Source of the DNA: Odontesthes bonariensis
Taxonomy: Eukaryota > Chordata > Actinopteri > Atheriniformes > Atherinopsidae
Reading direction: 5' to 3'
DNA: 64,000 nucleotides
Assembly (NCBI RefSeq): GCF_027942865.1
Contig: NC_134523.1
Coordinates: 455,116-519,115 of the forward strand
The position numbers and the translations under genes were made by a program. A model generated the notes under the pieces. That model was given only the letters and a program-made list of their open reading frames with translations. It was not told the DNA's origin and made no database searches. Shown here piece by piece: positions 13,701-24,372 of the stretch (position 1 is its first letter; each line of letters begins with the position of its first letter).

Positions 13701-16274
13701 CGATGTGAAGTTCCCTTGTTTCCACGACACCCGCCTGACCTCCACCCAGACGAGGGTTGACAGAAGTTTTCCAGCATTCCCTCCTCGTCATCACTATTTT
13801 CTCAAAAATCTGAATAACCCACTTTGTTTTTGCGTTCCCCTTGGAGCCAGCTCTAAGATAAATGGCTCCACTGAACAGCGGGTGTAAGGCGTATTTTGAG
13901 GCGTGGGGGTGTCACAGTGGGGATGCACGCCGAGGACGAACCGCCAAAACAAGCAGGAATAAATTTACTGCCGCCCCCCACAGGGAGTCCATAACTCACA
14001 GGACAGCGATGGCCTCGTGGCGTCTGTGGCTGCTTCCTTCTGGGAAGAGTTTTTTGGTTTCACTCCACAGAAAACATTCAGCCGTAATTATGTTTCCCGT
14101 TTTCTAGGATCAGCGGCAGGAAAAGTGTCCTGATGACTCAGACGCGTTACATTCAATATAATTTTGTTAATGCCTTTAAAGTTGCCAGAAAATGAAACCT
14201 AATGTTTAAATCTTTGTTTATGATGCGGTTTGTACTGCGTCACCTCGACTGGGCCAACAACAGTTGTGGAGATGATCTCTTTAGAGTTTGTCATTTCCTG
14301 GAAAACTAAAATGTTGATAACTCATTCTGAATGCAGCAGCGTTCAATAACTTTTCAACCAGTTTGAGAAAGTAAGCAGAGTGGCTCACAAGCTTCTGTTT
14401 TTATAGGAAACGTGTATTTCTGTGTTTGCAAAAAGGACTAATTCTGAAGCTAAACTATTCAAAATCATAAAATATTGGAATAAAAGTACTCCTTATGGAG
14501 GTGGAATGCCCTGGATAACAGTTTATACATTGCTTTATGATTCTAGGAAACATTTCTTCCTCCTCATCATTTATTCATCATAAACTCCTAAAGATTTAAT
14601 TTTTAAGCTTAAACTGTTGGTTGATTACAAGGCTCGTGTACATCTCCTTTATAAGTCTTTTCCAAAATATCTATATACATGGGATATGTTTTTTAAACAG
14701 AACAGTTTGGTCTGGTTTGATGCATAACATGTCCATAACATGTCTATAACATGTCCATAACACGCCCATAACATGTCCATAACATGTCTATAACATGTCC
14801 ATAACACGCCCATAACATGTCTATAACATGTCTATAACATACCCATAACATGTCTATAACACGACCATAGCATGTCCATAAATTGTCCATAACATGCCTA
14901 TAACATATCTATAACACGTCCATAACTTGTCTATAACATGTCCATAACATGTCCATAACATGCCTATAACACGTCCATAACATGTCTATAACATGCCTAT
15001 AACATACCTATAACACGACCATAACTTGTCTATAACATGTCCATAACATGCCCATAACATGCCTATAACATACCTATAACACGTCCATAACATGTCCATA
15101 ACATGCCCATAACATGCCTATAACATACCTATAACACGTCCATAACTTGTCTATAACATGTCCATAACACGACCATAGCATGTCCATAAATAGTCCATAA
15201 CATGCCCATAACATCTCCATAACATATTCAAAACATGTCCATAACACGTCTATGACATGTCTATAACACGTCCATAACATGCCTATAACATGCCTATAAC
15301 ACGTCCATAACATGCCTATAACATGCCTATAACACGTCCATAACATGCCTATAACATGCCTATAACACGTCCATAACACGTCCATAACATGTCTATAACA
15401 TGTCCATAACATGTCTATAACATGTCCATAACATGCCTATAACATGTCTATAACACGTCCATAACATGCCTATAACATGTCTATAACATCCACAATGATG
15501 CCTCTTGTACATCGTCTCATTATCTTCTGGGAGTCGTCTGTGTCTTTTCCAGTCAAGAAAAAACTTGCTGGTTAAATAAAAGTAACTTTAAGTCAAAATT
15601 TGCCAGGAGTCTGAACACTTTCGGACTTGACTGTACAGATACAGATAGTTCCTCTGTTGATCCCAGAGGGAAACAGGTTAGCAGTGTAGCTTTAAGCTAG
15701 CAGCAGATGCTAGCAAACGATGCTTTCTCATCCACAGTGACGGACCAAGCCGGAGACGTACACAGCGTAACTCGTCTTTAAATGATGAGCAGAGTCTGTT
15801 CACTCATGCTAACGCTGCAAAGCTGTGTGTAGCATGTAGCATGTAGCATGTACAGCTAAACCTTAAACGACCGGCCTTTAAATGTAGAATCAGGATATAG
15901 TTTATGGTGCATCCAGGTGTCCATGTTCAGATGTAATTGAATCTTTTACCTCCAGTTCTAATCTATTTCAGCTATTCCCTACAAAACTATTGATTTCAGA
16001 ACATTTCATGATTGATAATGAATATTTTTTTTGAATGAAAAACATGAACCCATGTAAAGCTGCTGGGTCATGGGCAGCGTTTACATTGCTGCTCTGGTTC
16101 TTCATCCTGGGAACGCACCTTTGCATCGTGTCCGATGACCTCTTTACACTCGTGGCAGGTGTTGGCGCACAGGCGGTCGTAGCAGGGGATGCAGTGCGGC
16201 TTCTCCTCCACCTGGATGTATTTGCGTCCATACAGGGACTCGTTGCAGTTGTTGCAGTCGAAGCGGTCGCTCAT
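7760..16274 (-). CDS. fhl3: Four and a half LIM domains protein 3 (FHL3)
   Basis: LIM-only adaptor that binds transcription factors and actin-associated proteins in nucleus and focal contacts, best known in muscle. Five coding exons on the minus strand: 16119-16274, 12759-12933, 11593-11762, 9397-9583 and 7760-7911. All introns are GT-AG and frames join (156+175+170+187+152 = 840 bp, 279 aa; human FHL3 is 280). The half LIM finger uses C7, C10, C28 and C31. LIM1 starts at C40/C43 with H62/C65, then LIM2 to LIM4 follow. Diagnostic stretches are FDCNNCNESLYGRKYIQ, SKCAACDKTVMPG, GGVTYRDEVWHKECF and GDGKYISFEDRQWH. The NESLYGRKYIQ and CDKTVMPG segments favour FHL3 over FHL1/FHL2. The ATG at 16274 is followed by the family-typical MS-RFDC start. 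A CAG acceptor gives an exon start at 16297, so 23 nt of 5' UTR share the first coding exon and a noncoding exon lies upstream. Introns are loaded with minisatellites. Assignment to one teleost paralogue (a or b) was not possible. Confidence 0.95.
7945..9348. repeat. 31-bp hairpin minisatellite filling fhl3 intron 4
   Basis: About 45 units of 31 bp, each with the inverted repeat TATAACA-AGG-TGTTATA followed by CTGTATTAA and a CGTG/TGCG/TGCA variant. The array occupies almost the whole intron between fhl3 exons 4 and 5 (7912-9396). A 14-unit block is duplicated: the TACTAATGCG variant at about 8636 recurs 434 bp later, and 434 = 14 x 31. Confidence 0.93.
10008..10313 (-). pseudogene. BED zinc-finger fragment of a hAT transposase (copy 1)
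   Basis: 101-codon frame with the CxxC...HxxxxH signature of BED fingers and the SSSSLKYHLKAKH context seen in ZBED/hAT N-termini. The frame ends without any hAT catalytic core. Nearly identical frames occur at 17875-18180, 31675-31980 and 40112-40417. The other three have CKHCQ where this copy has CKLCQ. Conservation across copies may reflect recent spread rather than selection. Confidence 0.6.
10360..11310. repeat. 32-bp minisatellite inside hAT-like copy 1
   Basis: About 30 tandem 32-bp units with core ACTTTTACAAAATAAAAGCC followed by TGTGAGCA and a variable RCA triplet. Every unit holds AATAAA on the plus strand, antisense to fhl3. Confidence 0.95.
12206..12735. repeat. 32-bp minisatellite plus SINE tail in fhl3 intron 2
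   Basis: About 13-14 units of the same 32-bp family, then a GCTGCGTGTCGTTCCCCCTC-type SINE 3' segment. No left hAT terminus is seen, so this is a truncated copy. It ends only about 20 bp from the exon 2 splice donor (exon edge 12759). Confidence 0.88.
12940..14715. other. fhl3 intron 1, unique-looking part
   Basis: The intron between coding exons 1 and 2 spans 12934-16118. This half shows no further exon, no tandem repeat and no recognised transposon. Short open frames here have no splice support or family motif. Confidence 0.5.
14722..15490. repeat. 11-bp minisatellite (CATAACATGTC) in fhl3 intron 1
   Basis: About 70 units of an 11-bp repeat alternating CCATAACATGT, CTATAACATGC and CCATAACACGT. 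The frame MLWTCYRHVMDVLWTC on the minus strand is a by-product of the periodicity. Confidence 0.93.
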
Positions 16275-16584
16275 GATGTTTTCCTGTGGCCGACCTCCTG
16301 CAGAACAGAGGATGCACAGGCTCAGTTTAGCTTTGGTATCAGCATAAAGACGGCACAGGAAGGAGGAGGAGGGAGGTTAGAGGTCACGGATAAGGCAGGA
16401 GGATGTACAGTTAGCGAGCAAACACTGTAGGAGAGCAACAGTGAAAGATGTCCTCCTGCAGTTTGTGGGAAAGTTAGTTCACAAATAAAAAGACTGAAGA
16501 AGCCTGGAAGGGTTCTGCCTCCCCGATGCTACCGTCTGAAACCACCTGTAGCATCATGTTCCAAATCATCCTCCTTACTTTACA

Positions 16585-17050
16585 GGACCCCAAATTTAGC
16601 ATTTCATGGAATAACCTTAAACAGTCAGGCTTTTTGTTTAGAAAATGACTCATAATAACACGCCCATAACACGTCCATAACATGTCTATAACATGCCCAT
16701 AAAATATCCATAACATCTCTATAACATATCTATAACATGCCCATAAAATGTCTATAACACGCTCATAACACGTCTATAACATGTCCATAAATTGCCCATA
16801 GCATGTCTATAACATGTCCATAAATTGCCCATAACACGCCCATAACACGTCTATAACACGTCTATAACACGTCTATAACACGCCCATAACATGTCTATAA
16901 CATGCCCATAACATGTCCATAAATTGCTCATAGCATGTCTATAACATGTCCATAACACGTCTATAACATATCCATATATACCCCAAATTTAGCATTTCAT
17001 GGAATAACCTTAAACAGACGGTCAGACGTTTTGTGTAGAAAATGACTCGT
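16585..17050. repeat. Second 11-bp array bracketed by direct repeats
   Basis: The same 11-bp unit as 14722-15490 fills 16655-16975. It is bracketed by two copies of a segment of about 65 bp (16587-16650 and 16981-17050) that contains CCCCAAATTTAGCATTTCAT and ends in GAAAATGACTC. The arrangement suggests that one copy was split or duplicated when the array grew. Confidence 0.8.
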
Positions 17051-17741
17051 TTGTCCTCAGAATTCATGATTCAGCTGCAGAAAGGACAGAAACAGAAACT
17101 CTCCAGCGTCTCATGATGATTTATGTTCATCTCGTCTGGATAAAAACAGGAAGTCTTTGCTCTGCATCGCAGGAACTAACGTGCTCCAACAGAAAAGCTC
17201 CATATGGAACACAGAAGCTGCGAGGAACCTCATCACGTTGATGCATCATCACAAAACAAATGTTTGTTTGTTTTAAAGGTGCATTCTGTGACCTTAGAGA
17301 ACCAGCTGGTTCTGATTCCAAAACAAACTAAAAGTAAAATCTAACCTGGAGCCCCAAATAGCTCAGAATTCTCCTTATTTTGGGTAAAATCTGACCAATA
17401 TCATATTTCTTTTACAGTTAAATCACGATTTTAAATTGATTTTTAACGATTGATTTAGTTTTTATATTTTGGAAGTTACTGAACGGTGTAACCAAACTAT
17501 TTCCCTTCGCCAGAGAGCATTTCTGAACAGATTTTAATCAGTTTATGCAGCCCGTACTCATAAACCTGTCTTGAACTGCTTCAGTTATCTCTTTGCTTTC
17601 CATTAAATACCTTTATTTAACGTTAAAGTGGTTTGTTTGGGTCCCTGATGCCTCTGCTGGTGCTTTAATCTCAGCATGACGTCTCTTTAGGTGTTTCCAT
17701 CTGACATTCAAACCTCATCTATGCAAATAATTGTTATTAAT
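17051..17741. other. Non-coding spacer
   Basis: AT-rich sequence upstream of the fhl3 start. No coding exon, RNA gene or clear transposon seen. Confidence 0.45.
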
Positions 17742-17874
17742 TAGGGCTGGGCAATGATTAACATGTTTAATCTAATTAATCACATGATTTCCCTGATTAA
17801 TCTCGATTAATCGCATTTGTACGCAGAATCCAAAAATGAATCCAAAAGTAGCGTATAGCTTTTAGCATTTAGCT

Positions 17875-18180
17875 TTATTTTAAATGTGCTGCCATATGAA
17901 TGAAAGTGCCATAACATTTGTTGTGCAAACACACTTTTAACATCAGCATCTTTCTGTAGTTTTTATGTAGAAGCCTCGCTCCACTGTCTGTTTCCTTGAA
18001 TGACTTGCTGCTATCAGTTGTGTGTTTTGCCTTTAAGTGATATTTTAGACTGGAACTACTACGCTGAGAAGACAATTCAACTTGGCAGTGTTTACAGATG
18101 ACTTTGGTTCTGTCGACTCCGCCGTCTGGAAGAACTTTAACATGAAAATGGCCGAGTAAAAGTTCCGTACCCTTCTCCAT
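17875..18180 (-). pseudogene. BED zinc-finger fragment of a hAT transposase (copy 2)
   Basis: Same 101-codon frame as in copy 1, with CKHCQ in place of CKLCQ at the first CxxC. It is an internal remnant with no catalytic domain. Confidence 0.6.
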
Positions 18181-18228
18181 GTTTGGTGGATCCGCCGATT
18201 ACTTTCTTTTCCTGTTCCACAGCAGACA

Positions 18229-21200
18229 GCAACAGACTTTTACAAAATAAAAGCCTGTGAGCTACAGACTTTTACAGAATAAAAGCCTGTGAGCGACAGA
18301 CTTTTACAAAATAAAAGCCTGTGAGCAGCAGACTTTTACAGAATAAAAGCCTGTGAGCATCAGACTTTTACAAAATAAAAGCCTGTGAGCAGCAGACTTT
18401 TACAGAATAAAAGCCTGTCAGCAACAGACTTTTACAAAATAAAAGCCTGTGAGCAACAGACTTTTAAAAAATAAAAGCCTGTGAGCAACAGACTTTTACA
18501 AAATAAAAGCCTGTGAGCAGCAGACTTTTACAAAATAAAAGACTGTGAGCAACAGACTTTTACAAAATAAAAGCCTGTGAGTGACAGACTTTTACAAAAT
18601 AAAAGCCTGTGAGCGACAGACTTTTACAACATAAAAGCCTGTGAGCAACAGACTTTTACAAAATAAAAGCCTGTGAGCAACAGACTTTTACAAAATAAAA
18701 GCCTGTGAGCAACAGACTTTTACAGAATAAAAGCCTGTGAGCAACAGACTTTTACAAAATAAAAGCCTGTGAGCAACAGACTTTTACAAAATAAAAGCCT
18801 GTGAGCAACAGACTTTTACAAAATAAAAGCCTGTGAGCAACAGACTTTTACAGAATAAAAGCCTGTGAGCGACAGACTTTTACAAAATAAAAGACTGTGA
18901 GCAACAGACTTTTACAAAATAAAAGCCTGTGAGCAACAGACTTTTACAAAATAAAAGCCTGTGAGCAACAGACTTTTACAAAATAAAAGCCTGTGAGCAG
19001 CAGACTTTTACAAAATAAAAGCCTGTGAGCAGCAGACTTTTACAGAATAAAAGCCTGTCAGCAACAGACTTTTACAAAATAAAAGCCTGTGAGCAACAGA
19101 CTTTTACAAAATAAAAGCCTGTGAGCAACAGACTTTTACAAAATAAAAGCCTGTGAGCAACAGACTTTTACAAAATAAAAGCCTGTGAGCGACAGACTTT
19201 TACAAAATAAAAGCCTGTGAGCAGCAGACTTTTACAGAATAAAAGCCTGTGAGCATCAGACTTTTACAAAATAAAAGCCTGTGAGCAGCAGACTTTTACA
19301 GAATAAAAGCCTGTCAGCAACAGACTTTTACAAAATAAAAGCCTGTGAGCAACAGACTTTTAAAAAATAAAAGCCTGTGAGCAACAGACTTTTACAAAAT
19401 AAAAGCCTGTGAGCAGCAGACTTTTACAAAATAAAAGACTGTGAGCAACAGACTTTTACAAAATAAAAGCCTGTGAGTGACAGACTTTTACAAAATAAAA
19501 GCCTGTGAGCGACAGACTTTTACAACATAAAAGCCTGTGAGCAACAGACTTTTACAAAATAAAAGCCTGTGAGCAACAGACTTTTACAAAATAAAAGCCT
19601 GTGAGCAACAGACTTTTACAGAATAAAAGCCTGTGAGCAACAGACTTTTACAAAATAAAAGCCTGTGAGCAACAGACTTTTACAAAATAAAAGCCTGTGA
19701 GCAACAGACTTTTACAAAATAAAAGCCTGTGAGCAACAGACTTTTACAGAATAAAAGCCTGTGAGCGACAGACTTTTACAAAATAAAAGACTGTGAGCAA
19801 CAGACTTTTACAAAATAAAAGCCTGTGAGCAACAGACTTTTACAAAATAAAAGCCTGTGAGCAACAGACTTTTACAAAATAAAAGCCTGTGAGCAGCAGA
19901 CTTTTACAAAATAAAAGCCTGTGAGCAGCAGACTTTTACAGAATAAAAGCCTGTCAGCAACAGACTTTTACAAAATAAAAGCCTGTGAGCAACAGACTTT
20001 TACAAAATAAAAGCCTGTGAGCAACAGACTTTTACAAAATAAAAGCCTGTGAGCAACAGACTTTTACAAAATAAAAGCCTGTGAGCAGCAGACTTTTACA
20101 AAATAAAAGACTGTGAGCAACAGACTTTTACAAAATAAAAGCCTGTGAGCGACAGACTTTTACAAAATAAAAGCCTGTGAGCAACAGACTTTTACAAAAT
20201 AAAAGCCTGTGAGCAACAGACTTTTACAAAATAAAAGCCTGTGAGCAACAGACTTTTACAAAATAAAAGCCTGTGAGCAGCAGACTTTTACAAAATAAAA
20301 GACTGTGAGCAACAGACTTTTACAAAATAAAAGCCTGTGAGCAACAGACTTTTACAAAATAAAAGCCTGTGAGCAGCAGACTTTTACAAAATAAAAGACT
20401 GTGAGCAACAGACTTTTACAAAATAAAAGACTGTGAGCGACAGACTTTTACAAAATAAAAGCCTGTGAGCAACAGACTTTTACAGAATAAAAGCCTGTGA
20501 GCAGCAGACTTTTACAGAATAAAAGCCTGTGAGTAACAGACTTTTACAAAATAAAAACCTGTGAGCAGCAGACTTTTACAAAATAAAAGACTGTGAGCAA
20601 CAGACTTTTAGAAAATAAAAGCCTGTGAGCAACAGACTTTTACAAAATAAAAGCCTGTGAGCAACAGACTTTTAGAAAATAAAAGCCTGTGAGCAACAGA
20701 CTTTTACAAAATAAAAGCCTGTGAGCAACAGACTTTTACAAAATAAAAGCCTGTGAGCAGCAGACTTTTACAGAATAAAAGCCTGTGAGCAACAGACTTT
20801 TACAAAATAAAAGCCTGTGAGCTACAGACTTTTACAAAATAAAAGCCTGTGAGCAACAGACTTTTACAAAATAAAAGCCTGTGAGCAACAGACTTTTACA
20901 AAATAAAAGCCTGTGAGCGACAGACTTTTACAAAATAAAAGCCTGTGAGCAGCAGACTTTTACAGAATAAAAGCCTGTGAGCAACAGACTTTTACAAAAT
21001 AAAAGCCTGTGAGCTACAGACTTTTACAAAATAAAAGCCTGTGAGCAACAGACTTTTACAAAATAAAAGCCTGTGAGCGACAGACTTTTACAAAATAAAA
21101 GCCTGTGAGCAACAGACTTTTAGAAAATAAAAGCCTGTGAGCAACAGACTTTTACAAAATAAAAGCCTGTGAGCAACAGACTTTTACAAAATAAAAGCCT

Positions 21201-21566
21201 GTGAGCAGCAGACTTTTACAGAATAAAAGCCTGTGAGCAACAGACTTTTACAAAATAAAAGCCTGTGAGCTACAGACTTTTACAAAATAAAAGCCTGTGA
21301 GCAACAGACTTTTACAAAATAAAAGCCTGTGAGCAACAGACTTTTACAAAATAAAAGCCTGTGAGCGACAGACTTTTACAAAATAAAAGCCTGTGAGCAG
21401 CAGACTTTTACAGAATAAAAGCCTGTGAGCAACAGACTTTTACAAAATAAAAGCCTGTGAGCTACAGACTTTTACAAAATAAAAGCCTGTGAGCAACAGA
21501 CTTTTACAAAATAAAAGCCTGTGAGCGACAGACTTTTACAAAATAAAAGCCTGTGAGCGACAGACG
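18229..21566. repeat. 3.3-kb 32-bp minisatellite with higher-order structure
   Basis: About 104 units of 32 bp. Variant units recur in order: GAGCATCAG at 18355 and 19251, and GAGTGACAG at 18579 and 19475. Both spacings are 896 bp = 28 units. A shorter 6-unit (192-bp) repeat marked by GAGCTACAG appears towards the right end (about 20820-21460). Confidence 0.95.
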
Positions 21567-21574
21567 TTTACGTA

Positions 21575-21715
21575 CAGAGGCTATAGTCCTTGCTGCAGCT
21601 GGCCCCGGTTCGAGTATCAGACGGCCCTGTGCTGTGTGTTGTTCCCCCTCTCTCTGCCCCCTGCTTCCTGTCTCTCTGAACTTCCCATTAAAGGCTCAAA
21701 GCCCCCCACAACATA
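21575..21715 (+). mobile_element. tRNA-derived SINE segment (copy 2)
   Basis: Contains GTACAGAGGCTATAGTCC, a degenerate B box (GGTTCGAG) and GACGGCCCTGTGCTG, then a conserved pyrimidine-rich tail CCCCTCTCTCTGCCCCCTGC. The fullest copy is at 61318. Confidence 0.6.
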
Positions 21716-21809
21716 GTTTTTTTTTTAATTTAAAAAATAAATTGACAATACCTGCGTACAATATTTATCAGCATTAAATAAATAAAGAGTTAACTCGCCC
21801 AGCCCACAT

Positions 21810-24370
21810 TACAGAAAGTGACCCGTGGAAGTGAAGTGAGGGGGTAAAACAGCCTCAGCTGAGCCGTCAGGACAGAAAATGGACCTGGCTCCGGTTTGGG
21901 TTCACACTGCAGTTACAAAGGCAGACACTAACTATCACAGTTATAATTCTTATTTTAACCACATTTAGTGGCTTTGACGTGTTTCTGTAACATCGGAACA
22001 GAAGAGCCGCGAGTTGGACAGCTATGAAAGAACCGAGCGTTCTTATCTCAGTCGGAATGAGAAGACCCAGAGCTCGCTGCAAACTGATGACGGCTGCTTG
22101 CTTTCCCAGAAAAATGCCTTCAGCGGTTTGTTATGAAGCTGGTTAGCGTTAGATGCTGCTGCTGATGACGGTCGCCGGCCCAAAGGAGAGTTCTACGCCG
22201 GCTCTGAAACCTTCAAGTCTGTGCACGTGGCGTGTAAAAGCCGCCATGTTGACAGCACGGTTTACATTCCAGATGTCTCGCTGCTATCAAACATCGTGTT
22301 TCTGAAAGCCAACGATGATAAACATCGCTTTCAGATGAACAGAAAAAGAATAAAAAGAATAAAAAGAATAAAAAGAATAAACAGAATAAACAGTCATGTC
22401 TGCTTTTACTGAAGCTGCTGAGCCAACAGCGAGGACTTCTCTCCCAGCAGATAATCCTGCCGTTTCCTCTTAAAGCTGAGACAACAAAACATGGAAGAGA
22501 AGCCGGCTGATGGAGAGCTTTACATCCTCTGTCTGTTCTCTGTCTGCGTGGAGAAATCAGCACAACTTCCCTCCTGAAAACTCTACGAGCTTCGGCTTTC
22601 TATTCGGGTCTGAGCGCGGTGAACAATGGTTTTCCTTCCGGTCATAGTCCTCTCGGTTTTATGCTTTATGTTTCTCTTCCTGCACCACAACATCTGCAAA
22701 CACATTCTGAGGCCTCCAGCTGTTGTCTTTCATCAAAGCATCCTCTGGGCCTCCAGAGGAGAAACTCTTATGGGACCGAGCCAGAAACCAGAAACACGGC
22801 CACTTACTTACAGAAATGTCAAAATGTTTTAGGAGCTCCGACACGAAGCAGGACTGAAGAGGAAAAGATTGTTGTTTTTACAATTCTGATGAGATACAAA
22901 TAAAGAAAAACTAAGAGAAAAGCTTCTGGCTCAAACTGTTAAAGAAGCTGAATATCATCCTTATTTTTCAGTCTTTAAAGCTTCCAACGACCCCTAAAAA
23001 GAAATATTTTAATCTTTAATCGGGTTCAAGGTTTATATCCGAGTCATTATTGTACAATAAAAACAAAACGATCTGATCCATTGCTGATATGAAAATAATA
23101 TTGATTAGAAATTAAACTTTCACCAAATGGAGACATTTTTAAATCCAGGTCAAAAACATTTCTGTTCTCATGTGTCTATGCATGAAATCTGCACGATAGC
23201 TTTGAACTTATCTGGACTGTTGCTGGTTTTTAAATTCATTTAAATTATTTTATTTGTTTCTCTTTATATTCTTTTATGTATTTTAATGCTTCTTCCACTC
23301 CCTGCTGCAGTGCTTTTATTTTATGTAAAGCACTTTGAATTGTTTGTACATGAAATGTGCTATATAAATAAATTTGATTTGATTCGATTTGATTAATGTA
23401 CATATAATATTTCTACATCATGTAACTAAGTTAACTAATGCGTCCTCTCCTGTTCCCACCGATGCAGCAGGCGCCTGAGAATGTAAGGACATGGGAATAA
23501 GAATAGGTTGGAATACAACAAATAAAAGCCAAACCGTATTCAACGTCCCAGTGAAACCAAACTCATGTGTAAATACAATCCGTCATGCTAAAAACATGTG
23601 TTAGTAAGTAAATACGAATGAGAGAAATGAACGTAGAGTAAAATAAATAAACAGAAATACTTTAAAAATACCTGAAATACCCGACATTCTTCGAACAGTT
23701 TATTCTAGAAAAGTAAAGATCCAAACCATAAAAGAGACACCAGATAAAACCTCCTGAACTAATCAATCAACTAATCGATTTCTGTTTTTAATGGTAACAC
23801 CTTTAAAAATGCATTGAAACTGTTGTGCATCTTTTCATTTGATCAATGCAAATATTCCATTTAATTAACGAATACTTTACATACGTCCTAAAATCATCAC
23901 CTCTTTAAAATCTCCCAAATCTTTAAATCAATGATTTTTTTTTTAAATGAAATGTATTGATCTACAGAAACAAACTGGAAAATGTATCCCAGTTTGTCCC
24001 TTCACGACAAGAACCCGGTCGGGATGTACTCACACTTTATGTGTTCATTTGTGTCCACAAACGGGATTTTACCTTATTTTTTTTTTTTTGGACAACTGGA
24101 CATGAAAAGAACTCCACTGAGAAACAGAGCATCGCCCCATTTTTTAAATAGTCACATTTTAAAGCAACGCCAGAAAGGTTTGCAAACCTTAAACTATGGG
24201 ATTCGCAGGACTTGTTTTGCACATTCCTGGGCCTGAAACTGTACAAAATACGAGCATAGTTGCTCACTCTCTGTCGACTCCAATTGATTCTGGTGCCTAG
24301 AGTGAGGAGACCCAGCCAATATGGCGGCGACGCTGTTACGTTCCAGCACGCCCTGAGGCGTCTACGTATA
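21810..24370. other. Non-coding region, mostly unrecognised
   Basis: No exon-like frames with splice sites were found. A short AAAAAGAATAAAAAGAAT microsatellite lies at 22335-22395. The dispersed repeat at 23140-23400 is listed separately. Confidence 0.45.
23140..23400 (+). mobile_element. Dispersed retroposon-like repeat, family R1 (plus)
   Basis: Ends in GTGCTATATAAATAAATTTG with a GATTTGATTCGATTTGATT tail, the form of a LINE/SINE 3' end. It includes CTCCCTGCTGCAGTGC and CTTTGAATTGTTTGTACATG. Reverse-strand copies lie at 52385-52660 and 55978-56260. Confidence 0.65.
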
Positions 24371-24372
24371 TT

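Larger units (their letters stand above)
17742..21806 (-). mobile_element. hAT-like nonautonomous element, copy 2 (4.1 kb)
   Basis: The left end is TAGGGCTGGGCAATGATTAA and the right end is AGAGTTAACTCGCCCAGCCC, complementary ends typical of this family. It carries the same BED-finger frame (17875-18180, minus). The internal 32-bp array has grown to 3.3 kb. A SINE-derived segment with the B-box-like GGTTCGAGTAT lies at 21575-21715. Intact ends and the near-identical finger suggest a young copy. Confidence 0.78.

Noticed and set aside
15074-15412. 112-codon frame MLWTCYRHVMDVLWTC
   Set aside because: Product of the 11-bp minisatellite (33-bp protein period).
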